A stretch of DNA of 64,000 bases, taken from contig JAHCIQ010000004.1 in assembly GCA_026129135.1 (NCBI GenBank), positions 186,001 through 250,000 of the forward strand, read 5' to 3'. Below the pieces are notes generated by a model. The model did no database searches. It saw nothing but the letters and a program-made list of their open reading frames with translations, and was not told the origin of the DNA. A program made the position numbers and the translations under genes. The stretch is from Cyanobacteria bacterium TGS_CYA1. Lineage in GTDB: Bacteria; Cyanobacteriota; Vampirovibrionia; Obscuribacterales; Obscuribacteraceae. Shown in pieces: positions 52,145-60,699 of the stretch. Numbering within the stretch: the stretch's first letter is position 1; each line of letters opens with the position of its first letter.

Positions 52145-52720
52145 TTATCCTTTTCCCAGACATTTAATGATGGAAACTCTTGCACGGTAAAGAGCTGCCA
52201 TGCTCATTTCAACTGATTGATTCATCACTGCTGCAATTTGTTCGTAGTTCAAATCGAGCGAGTGACGTAAGTAAAAAGCTTTCTGTTGCTCAGGAGGTAA
52301 AGAGCTAATACAGCGTTTGATTCGCGGAAGTCCAAGCAAGACGGTGGTTTCCCAGTCCATGCTGGCAGAGCCATCCTGACCAGGATCGATATTGGGATTG
52401 TCGTCGGGGATACCAGAATTCTGGGCGTGATACTCGACACAAGCGTCAACCACGAAATCGGCAAGCCATTGCCATATGGTTAGTCCACTGTCTTTTTTAG
52501 GAATACTGTCTTGCAAAGAAGTGAGTGCGTTGCGAAACGCCTCAATAGTCAGCTCCTGAGCGTGTTCTTGATTGTCAGAAGCTATAAAGGCAATAGCGTA
52601 AACCCTTTCGAGGTTTAGATAGACGAATTCGTTACGCTTTTCATCCCCGCCTTTTTTGATTTCATTCAAAATCGAGGTGGCTGATGTGTTTAGGTTCTTG
52701 CTTGATGGTAAAAGAGCCAT
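52145..52720 (-). CDS. ECF-like RNA polymerase sigma factor
   Basis: The 191-residue protein has the two-domain layout of ECF sigma factors. A sigma2-like region spans about 25-95 (VYLNLERVYAIAFIASDNQE, AQELTIEAFRNALTSL). A well-conserved sigma4 follows at 135-190 (LPPEQQKAFYLRHSLDLNYE, QIAAVMNQSVEMSMAALYRA). The sigma2 part is diverged and lacks a clear -10-recognition helix. The gene directly precedes the zinc-finger anti-sigma gene (63 bases), the classical sigma/anti-sigma order. Its target promoters are unknown; no ECF-type GGAAC/CGTC autopromoter was recognised upstream. Confidence 0.82.
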   Translation of the reverse strand: MALLPSSKNLNTSATSILNEIKKGGDEKRNEFVYLNLERVYAIAFIASDNQEHAQELTIEAFRNALTSLQDSIPKKDSGLTIWQWLADFVVDACVEYHAQNSGIPDDNPNIDPGQDGSASMDWETTVLLGLPRIKRCISSLPPEQQKAFYLRHSLDLNYEQIAAVMNQSVEMSMAALYRARVSIIKCLGKG

Positions 52721-52798
52721 TTATTTTTGTTGTTTCCGGCTTTTTATTTAATCCCTTTAGTTGAAGTACCCAAAAATTGCTCCAATGGATACAATTCA

Positions 52799-52817
52799 TG
52801 CCTGAGACTGTCAGGCA
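52799..52817. repeat. Small stem-loop upstream of the sigma gene
   Basis: TGCCTGA (52799-52805) and TCAGGCA (52811-52817) are exact inverted repeats around a five-base loop, in the 295-base divergent region between the sigma gene and the 255-residue protein gene. A third partial copy (GCCTGA) lies about 30 bases on. It could be a regulatory site. The rest of this region shows no gene. Confidence 0.4.
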
Positions 52818-53015
52818 CAAGGCACGGATTAACTACCCTTGCCTGATTAGATGATTCAAAAGAGATTTATCCCGAGTCGCCAAATGTCTTATAACTAGTT
52901 TTTGAGCGGACCAATCAAATGGTCAGGTGCTCAAATCCCCCTCCTTTTTAAGATGTACCACAATTATTAAACTTATACGCTAATCCTTATTCTCTCTATT
53001 AGTTATTAGACAAAG

Positions 53016-53783
53016 ATGGCAACTCAAAATATCTCTAAATTTAAAATTGAAAGTCTGGAACCGACCAGTTTTAGCCTGTTCAACGTCACCAGAGAGCCGC
53101 GTGCTTTCGCACCTGACGACATCAAAGCAGCTTGTAACAATCTGGTAATCAGAGAATTGTCTGATTCTCCAGTCAAACTGAGCAGCCCGAGCCAGTTTTT
53201 CTTGCATTATCTGTTTACCGACTATTTTCAAAGGGCTCATCAATCTGGTTTGTACAATCGTCAGCGCGAATTATTCGAAGCTATTGGCAAAGTAGAATAT
53301 GGTGAAAGCGAGCCTGTTAGTTACGGGATGTTTTTCAACAAGGTTTTATGGCCTTGCAACGACATCACACTTTTCGATAAAGACAAAAATCCGCTTATAG
53401 TGGCAAGAGTGGTGGACGAAAAAGATAGCGCAGTTTCAGAGCGCACCGACAAAAGCAATGCAATGGACTGGTTGCGCAATTTCGTGGATAAGCTGAATAA
53501 ATTGCAGACCAGAAAAAATTGTGTCGCCGGCGCATTTTTCGCTTTCGTAGGCGATTTTCCTTTAGATCTCAAAGCGCGTGTCGAAAATTTAATTGGTGTT
53601 TCAGATCCTGTCGCAAGATACGATTGCAAGCTGCCGCCGCCTGCTATGCTTTCACTCAATCTGCTTGAAATGCACAAGAATGGTGATACCGCATATGATG
53701 ACGAGCAACAAGTAGAAGACGAGCAAGAACTGCTCGATTACAGTTATCGAGGTGTGCTGGTTTTACCTCAACTCAAGAATTAG
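53016..53783 (+). CDS. Protein of unknown function
   Basis: The 255-residue soluble protein has no signal peptide. Alternating helical and strand segments include FFLHYLFTDYFQRAHQSGLY, MFFNKVLWPCNDITLFDKDK, and CVAGAFFAFVGDFPLDLKAR, the last resembling a nuclease- or lyase-like core strand. The C-terminal 40 residues are acidic, then end in LVLPQLKN. No motif is diagnostic. It is divergent from the sigma/giant-protein operon and overlaps the convergent acyl-CoA carboxylase gene by four bases. The coding call is firm from length and composition; the function is open. Confidence 0.78.
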   Translation: MATQNISKFKIESLEPTSFSLFNVTREPRAFAPDDIKAACNNLVIRELSDSPVKLSSPSQFFLHYLFTDYFQRAHQSGLYNRQRELFEAIGKVEYGESEPVSYGMFFNKVLWPCNDITLFDKDKNPLIVARVVDEKDSAVSERTDKSNAMDWLRNFVDKLNKLQTRKNCVAGAFFAFVGDFPLDLKARVENLIGVSDPVARYDCKLPPPAMLSLNLLEMHKNGDTAYDDEQQVEDEQELLDYSYRGVLVLPQLKN

Positions 53784-55327
53784 AGCGGAATATTTCCGTG
53801 CTTGCGGGCAGGGCGCTCGATTCTTTTGTTTTTCTGCATTTCCAGGGCGCGAATCAAATGTTCGCGTGTCTGCTCAGGCAGGATGACATCGTCTACATAT
53901 CCTAATTGTGCGGCTATGTATGGATTGGCGAACTTGTCTTTGTATTCGGTCACGCGTTCGCTCAGGTACTCTTTCTCCTGGTTTTTCACTTCTTTTCTAT
54001 ACAAAAGATTTACTGCCGCCTGGGCGCCTACTACTGCAATCTCAGCTGTGGGCCAGGCGAAGTTGTAGTCGCCACCTACGTTTTTGGAGCCCATCACGTC
54101 GAATGCGCCGCCATACGCTTTGCGGGTTATCACTGTGAGCTTAGGAACTGTAGCTTCGCAGTAGGCATAAAGCAGTTTTGCTCCGTGACGAATAATGCCG
54201 TCGAATTCTTGATTTGTTCCAGGCAGATAGCCCGGAACGTCAACGAAAGTAATAATTGGAATATTGAAGGCATCGCAGAAACGCACGAAGCGAGCAGCTT
54301 TTGTCGATGCATTTATATCAAGACATCCAGCAAGCCATTTTGGCTGGTTGGCTACAACCGCTACAGCTACGCCATTTAAGCGGGCAAATCCGGTTATGAT
54401 ATTTGCAGCATAAAGTGGTGACATTTCAAAGAAGCTTTCTTCATCGAATATTCGAGTGAGTACGTCGAGCATGTTATATGGTTTTGTCGGGTCTATCGGC
54501 ACTACCTGACGCAACTCATGGGCACGTTTTGGTTCCATTGCCTGGTCGTGCAGCACTGGAGTAAGTTCCATGTTATTGCTTGGCAGATAAGAAAGTAGGC
54601 GGCGAGCCATTAAAAACGATTGTGATTCGTCTTCTGCCATCAATTGAGCAACACCGGATTTGGTGTTATGCACTCTGGCACCACCCAGGTCTTCTAAGGT
54701 AACTTCTTCACCAGTAACTGTTTTTACGATTTCAGGTCCGGTTACGAACATGAAACTTTTGTCTTTCACCATAATCGAAAAATCAGTCACTGCTGGGCTG
54801 TAAACCGCGCCACCAGCGCATGCCCCGTAGATTATAGAAATTTGGGGAATTACGCCCGAGCACTGAACGTTGCGGTAAAAAATGTCAGCATATCCGGCGA
54901 GAGATTTGACCCCTTCTTGAATACGAGCACCGCCACTTTCGTTCAAACCAATTATGGGACAACCCGCGTTTTTAGCCAGATCCATTACTTTGCACACTTT
55001 GCGAGCAAATACTTCGCCTAATGCGCCACCAATAAAGGTGGCATCGTGAGCGAACAAATAAACCGGTCTTCCGTCTATTTTCGCCTGTCCAGTGATTACC
55101 CCGTCTCCAAGCGCCTTGCGCTCGTCCATGCCGAAGTCTGAGCACTCGTGCAGAGCATAGCGGTCTATTTCAAGAAAACTGTCTTTGTCGACTAGATGTT
55201 CAATACGTTCGCGAGCGTGGAGATATCCCGCTTTATGCCGTTTCTCAACCGTTTTTTGATCCAATAAACCGGCTTCTTTTTTTCTTTGTTCCAGTTCGCT
55301 ATAGGGATCTTTTTGTGTCGTGTTCAT
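53780..55327 (-). CDS. Acyl-CoA carboxylase, carboxyltransferase (beta) subunit
   Basis: The 515-residue protein is a PccB/MmdA-type carboxyltransferase: RHKAGYLHARERIEHLVDKD, GQAKIDGRPVYLFAHDATFI, IGLNESGGARIQEGVKSL (oxyanion-hole glycines), YGACAGGAVYSPAVTDF, and FVDVPGYLPGTNQEFDGIIR. It moves carboxyl from biotin to propionyl-CoA, or the reverse in decarboxylases. The start at 55327 is chosen because GGGAG lies five bases upstream; upstream in-frame codons reach into mgtE. The biotin-carrier and carboxylase subunits are not adjacent. With the mutase fragment at the left edge, a propionate/methylmalonyl-CoA pathway is likely. Confidence 0.93.
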   Translation of the reverse strand: MNTTQKDPYSELEQRKKEAGLLDQKTVEKRHKAGYLHARERIEHLVDKDSFLEIDRYALHECSDFGMDERKALGDGVITGQAKIDGRPVYLFAHDATFIGGALGEVFARKVCKVMDLAKNAGCPIIGLNESGGARIQEGVKSLAGYADIFYRNVQCSGVIPQISIIYGACAGGAVYSPAVTDFSIMVKDKSFMFVTGPEIVKTVTGEEVTLEDLGGARVHNTKSGVAQLMAEDESQSFLMARRLLSYLPSNNMELTPVLHDQAMEPKRAHELRQVVPIDPTKPYNMLDVLTRIFDEESFFEMSPLYAANIITGFARLNGVAVAVVANQPKWLAGCLDINASTKAARFVRFCDAFNIPIITFVDVPGYLPGTNQEFDGIIRHGAKLLYAYCEATVPKLTVITRKAYGGAFDVMGSKNVGGDYNFAWPTAEIAVVGAQAAVNLLYRKEVKNQEKEYLSERVTEYKDKFANPYIAAQLGYVDDVILPEQTREHLIRALEMQKNKRIERPARKHGNIPL

Positions 55328-55346
55328 GCGGTCTCCCATTTTTTGT

Positions 55347-56720
55347 TCAGACAATGTGCGATAAGAAGTGGTGAACGATGGTCAAATAAATGGTCATTGT
55401 AGATACGTCGAGCAAACTTGTGATGAATGGTCCACTTGCGTGTGCCGGATCGATTCCGATTTTTTTGAAAACCATTGGCATTGCGGTTCCTACAGTTACG
55501 CCAAAAGTCATTGTGATTACAAGCGAGATGGCAACCACTAAGCCTAGCTCGTGGCGAGAATTATTGACCAGTAAGCTTACTATAAAAGTGAAGACGCCAC
55601 AGCAAATAGCAAGCAATAATCCTACTCTTACTTCGTGCCAGATGTTTCGTGCCACCATTTTGGTTGTGAGCTCGGCGCGAGCGCTGTTGCTTCTGATCAC
55701 GATACAAGTGCTTTGCGTGGCTACAGAGCCCGTGACACCAGACAAAAGAGGCATGAAAGATGCGGCAGCTACTGTTTGTTGAATAACAGCGTCAAAGTGG
55801 GTTATGACCGTGCAAGAGCCAGTCTCAATTCCAAGCGTGATTAAGAGCCAGGGCAGTCTTGCAGCAAAAGCTTTGCGAACGTTTGAGCCAAGCTCTTCTC
55901 CGTCTTCGGTGGCGTTGATACCAGACGATTGATAAATATCTTCGGTCGCTTCCTCGCGCAAAACGTCGATGATGTCGTCGCTCGTGATTACACCGCAGAG
56001 CTTGCCTTCGTTATCTACTACAGGTAGAGAGTGCAAGTCGTAACGCTCTACTTTCTTTGCGGCTTCTTCCTGATCGTCAGACGTGACCACTTTCACCACG
56101 TCTTTGTCCATTACGGCTTCAAGCCCGGTGCCAGCTTCTGTGGTGATCAGTTCTCGCACTTTGATTACACCAACCAGAAAATTAGCTTCATCGACAACGT
56201 AAACGTCGTAGATGTCTTCTTCCAAATCTTCATATTGCTCGCGCAGATAATCGAGAGCTTCGCCTACAGTCATGCGCGAATACAAAGACAGATAATCGGT
56301 AGACATGATGCCACCGGCTGAATCTTCGTCGTAACCTAGAAGTTGTTTGATGTCTGCTTTTGTTTCTACGTCAGCAATTTGCTCAATAATTTCTTGAGCT
56401 TTTTCTTCCGGCAATTCGGACAACAAGTCGGCTGCGTCGTCTGGAGACATGTTGCTAATGAGCGGTACCACGCCCAAATTGCCCAGGTCTTTTAAAAGAT
56501 TTCTTTGATTTTGGGGCTCAAGCTCAGTCAAAACTGCACTGGCATTGTCCAGGTCGAGCAATCTGAAGCAAGAAAGCCTGTGCTGTGGCTCCATTTCCTG
56601 GAAATATTCAGCCAGGTCATAGGGATTGATATCGTTTATGAGGATGCGCAAACGTTGACGCTCGCCGCTTTCAGCTAGCGAGACCAAATCCTCCAACGCT
56701 ATCGCCATTCGCTCCGTCAT
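55347..56720 (-). CDS. mgtE: Magnesium transporter MgtE
   Basis: The 457-residue protein has the full MgtE layout: N-terminal helical domain (about 1-130, LSELPEEKAQEIIEQIADVE), two CBS domains (about 135-255, DVYVVDEANFLVGVIKVREL and SLPVVDNEGKLCGVITSDDI), and five C-terminal membrane helices with PLLSGVTGSVATQSTCIVIR as the pore-forming region. It gates Mg2+ entry by sensing cytosolic Mg2+ through the N and CBS domains. No M-box riboswitch was recognised in the 126-base leader. The downstream carboxylase gene starts about 20 bases after its stop. Confidence 0.95.
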   Translation of the reverse strand: MTERMAIALEDLVSLAESGERQRLRILINDINPYDLAEYFQEMEPQHRLSCFRLLDLDNASAVLTELEPQNQRNLLKDLGNLGVVPLISNMSPDDAADLLSELPEEKAQEIIEQIADVETKADIKQLLGYDEDSAGGIMSTDYLSLYSRMTVGEALDYLREQYEDLEEDIYDVYVVDEANFLVGVIKVRELITTEAGTGLEAVMDKDVVKVVTSDDQEEAAKKVERYDLHSLPVVDNEGKLCGVITSDDIIDVLREEATEDIYQSSGINATEDGEELGSNVRKAFAARLPWLLITLGIETGSCTVITHFDAVIQQTVAAASFMPLLSGVTGSVATQSTCIVIRSNSARAELTTKMVARNIWHEVRVGLLLAICCGVFTFIVSLLVNNSRHELGLVVAISLVITMTFGVTVGTAMPMVFKKIGIDPAHASGPFITSLLDVSTMTIYLTIVHHFLSHIV

Positions 56721-56846
56721 GGCCGTGTCCAGATCTAAGTTTGTGAAACAAGCGAATTAACTTAATTACGCACGAATTCGCCGACTATAACCCTAGCAAG
56801 GTATACAGCCCAAAAGTTGGAAATTTATCTAATTGCAAAGAAGAAA

Positions 56847-57848
56847 TTAGTCGTCAAGATAACCGACGAGCTTATTGGACCACGAAGGTTGTCTCAATTT
56901 TCTGAAGGCTTTGTGTTCGATCTGTCTCACACGCTCTCTTGTGATGTTGAACAATCTGCCCACTTCTTCAAGTGTGCGCTGTCTTCCATCTTCGAGCCCG
57001 TAGCGCAAATGCATGATGTCGCGCTCGCGTGGTGTGAGCTGACTCAGCATTCTGCCTATGTCCTGGCGCAACAATTCGTCTTCGGTCATGTTGTCAGGAC
57101 GATTGGAATCAGAGTCCTCGATCAGGTCCCCAAGATACGTCTCTTCGTCTCTATTGAGCGGCATTTCCATCGAAACCGGCTCTCGGTCCGCGGTTAGAAT
57201 TTCCTGGATTTTGCTTACTGGGATGCTCATTGCCTGGGCAAGCTCTTCGTCTGTCGCTCTGCGACCTAAATCTTGAGCCAGTTTGGCGCTCATTTTCTTG
57301 AGCTTATTCATAGATTCGACCATATGGACCGGCACGCGAATAGTGCGTGATTTATCTGCCAGACCGCGGCTGATTGCCTGTCTGATCCACCAGGTGGCAT
57401 AGGTAGAGAATTTAAATCCTTTAGTATGGTCAAATTTTTCAGCGGCTCTGATTAAGCCGAGATTTCCTTCTTGAATTAAATCCTGGAAGGGCAGACCTCT
57501 GTTTACATATTTTTTGGCTATAGAAATTACAAGACGCAAATTGGCTTGAATCAATTTTTGTTTGGCCTGGGCGTCGCCTTCAGAAATTCGCCTGGCAAGG
57601 TCGATTTCCTCGTCGGGCTTGACCATGCGCACACGACCAATTTCTCTCAAATATAGTCTGACCGAATCCTCAGTGAAACCATCGCCACGTTTTGGAATGG
57701 GAATTTCTTCCACTTCGACTTCGTCTTCGACCTCGTTATCGAGGTCTCCATCGACTTCTATTTCAGACCAGTCTTCTGCTAAATCATCGGATGTCCGAGA
57801 TTTCGCTTTTGGTTTTGCTCCCACTTTTTTACCACTCAAAAGATTCAT
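56847..57848 (-). CDS. rpoD: Primary RNA polymerase sigma factor (RpoD/SigA type)
   Basis: The 333-residue protein has regions 1.2-4.2 of a housekeeping sigma factor: [52 protein letters not shown] (region 2), [19 protein letters not shown] (region 3), and [20 protein letters not shown] (region 4 HTH). The N-terminal 55 residues are acidic with no full region 1.1, as in many short SigA proteins. Group 2 paralogues are possible, but the match is near-complete. The TATAAT and TTGACA elements seen in this window fit its expected specificity. Confidence 0.93.
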   Translation of the reverse strand: MNLLSGKKVGAKPKAKSRTSDDLAEDWSEIEVDGDLDNEVEDEVEVEEIPIPKRGDGFTEDSVRLYLREIGRVRMVKPDEEIDLARRISEGDAQAKQKLIQANLRLVISIAKKYVNRGLPFQDLIQEGNLGLIRAAEKFDHTKGFKFSTYATWWIRQAISRGLADKSRTIRVPVHMVESMNKLKKMSAKLAQDLGRRATDEELAQAMSIPVSKIQEILTADREPVSMEMPLNRDEETYLGDLIEDSDSNRPDNMTEDELLRQDIGRMLSQLTPRERDIMHLRYGLEDGRQRTLEEVGRLFNITRERVRQIEHKAFRKLRQPSWSNKLVGYLDD

Positions 57849-58017
57849 GCCTCTTATCTACCCAGTTAGTCGTAGTCTGTAGCGTTTATGGTTCGAATTA
57901 ACTTTTGTAAATTTGCCCGGGCATATGCGAGAGTAGATACCCAATAATGGGCGACCTGAAATTATGCTCAAGTAGTATGAGTAGTATGATGTTCTCCTCG
58001 CCTAGAGGTATCTGTCG

Positions 58018-59430
58018 GTGTTGGAAGGTAGCTTATCGGACGCAAGCGTAGCTGGGCTATTGCAGCTGCTTTGTCACGAAACTCAGAAATCCTATTCCAT
58101 TCAAATAAGAAGGATGGGACAGGTGTGCAATGTATTTGTCTGCAAAGGCGAAGTGGCGTCTGTAACTTTTGGCATTCTTACAGGAGTGGAAGCGCTTTCA
58201 GAAGTTCTTTTCTGGGATGAAGGCGAATTCTGGGTGGAACGTCTTGAGACTGCTTCTGAAACTGCATTATTTGAAAAAGAGCGTAATCTCAATATCAAAT
58301 TCGATAGTCCTACCAGTCTTGCTTATTATTGTTCTTTTCTAAAACAAAACAATGTCGGTTTGCACACGGAAATCGTTCCGTCTGCCAATTTTGGAACACA
58401 AGCCTGGCAAGAAACTCTGACGCGTGAGCCGCTAGTGAAAGACGACTTTACTGTCATAGGCTGGATCACGGATGGTCGTACTATGCGCCAGGCCATGGTC
58501 GAATTGAATCTGGATCTGAAATCGGCATTGAGCAGCCTCTATCGATTGCTTGCCACACGATCGGTAGACGTGGTGCGACCGATGATTCAAGATGCTTCAG
58601 TGGCTGACGATATAAAGAATTCGAGCGACAATTTGCCGGTGCAGCGAAGAGTGCGCAAAACACAAGATGTAGAACTGAAAAAAGGTGCAGGCTCCATGAT
58701 TGGAGTCGATACCCAGGAAATTCCATCCCTTCCAAAAGACGCAGAGATGGACCAGAGCAGCACACACGAAGAAATAAAACACGACCCCACCAAAAAATTA
58801 GCCGAGCTTGCCGTAAAAACCAAAGCACCAGATACAGTGTCAAGCATGACTCGCGATGAAGTGAAGAAACCAGATTTGAATTCTGGTTCTGCCAGACTCG
58901 AAAATATCAATAACGATGAAAAACTGGTAGATGAAAATGGCGACGAGTTCGATGCCAGACTCACTGATTTGCTGCCAATAGTTTCCATTGATATAGAACG
59001 GCTTTTAAACAGTAATTTCAGCGTCACCAAAGAAGGCAAAGTGCGCCTGGAGGACGACGAATTGCACGAACTGGTCCGTCAGGTGCTGGTAGATACCACC
59101 AATGGAAAAACGCTGGTGTCTGTTTTGACCGATTCGAGCTTGACTGAAGCTGCTGTGCTTGCCACGTACAGATATTGTCTTGAAGAAAAGCTCATAAGCC
59201 ACTACGACCCGGTAATTTCACTCACGATCGAGCTTGTGATGGCGAAAATGGAACTCGAGCAATATTTACTCCAACGAAGACGCATCACAGGCGATCAATT
59301 GCAAGATTTGATTACAATTGCAGGTCGTCAAGGTATCGGGCTCGATAAGCTATTGGTGGGAGCCGGCTACCTTTTGCCAGTCGATATGGACAGATTGAAA
59401 CAAGAACAAGACAGGTTCTCTAGCAAGTAG
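58018..59430 (+). CDS. PatA N-terminal (DUF4388) domain protein
   Basis: The 470-residue protein starts with a PatA-N/DUF4388 domain (about 1-95: LEGSLSDASVAGLLQLLCHE, VCKGEVASVTFGILTGVEAL, FWDEGEFWVE). This domain occurs in cyanobacterial PatA response regulators and in gliding/type-IV-pilus signalling. A second, degenerate copy may lie at about 140-185 (WITDGRTMRQAMVELNLDLK). A Lys/Asp/Glu-rich linker (200-310) leads to a helical C-terminus with VLATYRYCLEEKLISHYDPV. No receiver domain is present. The start is GTG at 58018 with AGAGG nine bases upstream. It is divergent from the primary sigma gene. Confidence 0.8.
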   Translation: MLEGSLSDASVAGLLQLLCHETQKSYSIQIRRMGQVCNVFVCKGEVASVTFGILTGVEALSEVLFWDEGEFWVERLETASETALFEKERNLNIKFDSPTSLAYYCSFLKQNNVGLHTEIVPSANFGTQAWQETLTREPLVKDDFTVIGWITDGRTMRQAMVELNLDLKSALSSLYRLLATRSVDVVRPMIQDASVADDIKNSSDNLPVQRRVRKTQDVELKKGAGSMIGVDTQEIPSLPKDAEMDQSSTHEEIKHDPTKKLAELAVKTKAPDTVSSMTRDEVKKPDLNSGSARLENINNDEKLVDENGDEFDARLTDLLPIVSIDIERLLNSNFSVTKEGKVRLEDDELHELVRQVLVDTTNGKTLVSVLTDSSLTEAAVLATYRYCLEEKLISHYDPVISLTIELVMAKMELEQYLLQRRRITGDQLQDLITIAGRQGIGLDKLLVGAGYLLPVDMDRLKQEQDRFSSK

Positions 59431-59432
59431 AT

Positions 59433-59448
59433 GAGCCCACAGGGGCTC
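59433..59448 (+). terminator. Possible weak terminator after the PatA-N gene
   Basis: GAGCCC (59433-59438), loop ACAG, GGGCTC (59443-59448) form a six-base-pair GC-rich stem right after the stop codon, followed only by TTTG. It may attenuate rather than end transcription. Confidence 0.4.
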
Positions 59449-59494
59449 TTTGTGATATAGTTTGCAATCTCATATTTTTTGTCGCAGAGGAAAA

Positions 59495-59626
59495 ATGACT
59501 CATAAATATAACGCCAGAGAAAAGCGTGCTCGTAGAAAAGCCAAAGTTTCGCGCAAATTAGAAGCTACCCGCAAAGCCATTGCTGCTGCTGGAAAAAGCA
59601 AACCAAAATCTGAAAGCCAGAACTAA
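59495..59626 (+). CDS. Very small basic protein (43 residues)
   Basis: An AGAGGA ribosome site lies six bases before the ATG at 59495. The 43-residue product is extremely basic (about 14 Lys/Arg), starting MTHKYNAREKRARRKAKVSR and followed by KLEATRKAIAAAGK. It should be one long cationic helix, consistent with RNA or ribosome binding. It lies between the PatA-N gene and trpS (17-base gap to the trpS start), so it may be co-transcribed with trpS. No known small ribosomal protein is matched by eye. The coding call rests on the ribosome site and strong amino-acid bias. Confidence 0.6.
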   Translation: MTHKYNAREKRARRKAKVSRKLEATRKAIAAAGKSKPKSESQN

Positions 59627-59643
59627 AACTAATTCAGATCAAG

Positions 59644-60699
59644 TTGAGCCAAGCAGCTTCAAAAACAAATAAGCGAATAATGTCCGGTATGCGTCCTACC
59701 GGACGCTTGCATTTGGGGCATTATTTCGGCGTTCTGGTCAATTGGGTGGAATTTCAGAGTCAGTATGACTCTTATTTTTCAATCGTAGACTGGCACGCTC
59801 TTACTACCAAGTACGAGAACTCAGAAGAAATCAATCGCAACGTTTTAGAAGTAGCGCTTGATTGGCTTGGAGCCGGCATCGACCCTGAGCAATGTACTTT
59901 GTACGTGCAATCGGGTGTTCCTGAAATTGCAGAACTGCATCTGCTTTTGTCCATGCTTACGAAACAAAACTGGGTGGAGCGCGAACCAACACTCAAAGAC
60001 ATGGTCAAAATGCTTGCTGCAAACGAGGAAGAGGCACACGATAAGCTGACTTATGGCATGCTTGGTTATCCTGTGTTGATGGCTGCAGATATTTTGTCTT
60101 TCAAAGGCGAACTTATTCCTGTGGGAAAAGACCAGGAATCGCACCTGGAATTTGCTCGTAATCTTGCTCGCAAATTCAATTCGCTGTATGGTCAGGGCGA
60201 AGAAATTTTCCCCGAACCAAAACCTCGCTTCACCGAAACGCCGCTGCTCAAGGGCATCGACGGTCAGAAAATGGGCAAGTCTTTCAACAACGATATCAAA
60301 CTGGCTGATACCGCCGAAGATACCGCAGCCAAAGTAAAAAAAATGATCACCGACCGCACCAGAATCGCTAAATCTGACCCTGGTCATACAGATTTGTGTG
60401 AAGTGCCCTGGCCTTTCTACAACATTTTCTTGCCCAAAGAATCCGATGCCTGGCTCAAAGTCAAAACAGAATGTGAAACAGCTCAGATTGGTTGTGTCGA
60501 CTGCAAGAAAAATCTTTCTGTATTAATCAACGAATACTTCGCACCAATCAGAGAGCGTCGCGAAAAACTGGTCAAAGACGAAGCCAAGCTTTATCAAATT
60601 TTAGAGCACGGCAACCAGAAAGCACGCAAAGTGGCTCAAGCCACACTCAAGCAAGTGTACGAAGCAATGAAAATGAAAAACTGGTCTTTAAATAGCTGA
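59644..60699 (+). CDS. trpS: Tryptophanyl-tRNA synthetase
   Basis: The 351-residue class I synthetase has MSGMRPTGRLHLGHYFG (HIGH-type motif HLGH at 23-26), DWHALTTKYENSEEI, MAADILSFKGELIPVGKDQ and the KMGKS signature (about 210-214). It charges tRNA-Trp. The length is normal (330-350). The start is TTG at 59644. The stop overlaps the next gene start as ATGA-like TGATGA. Confidence 0.95.
   Translation: MSQAASKTNKRIMSGMRPTGRLHLGHYFGVLVNWVEFQSQYDSYFSIVDWHALTTKYENSEEINRNVLEVALDWLGAGIDPEQCTLYVQSGVPEIAELHLLLSMLTKQNWVEREPTLKDMVKMLAANEEEAHDKLTYGMLGYPVLMAADILSFKGELIPVGKDQESHLEFARNLARKFNSLYGQGEEIFPEPKPRFTETPLLKGIDGQKMGKSFNNDIKLADTAEDTAAKVKKMITDRTRIAKSDPGHTDLCEVPWPFYNIFLPKESDAWLKVKTECETAQIGCVDCKKNLSVLINEYFAPIRERREKLVKDEAKLYQILEHGNQKARKVAQATLKQVYEAMKMKNWSLNS

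Noticed and set aside
56721-56846. M-box magnesium riboswitch before mgtE
   Set aside because: The leader is short and shows none of the conserved paired elements.
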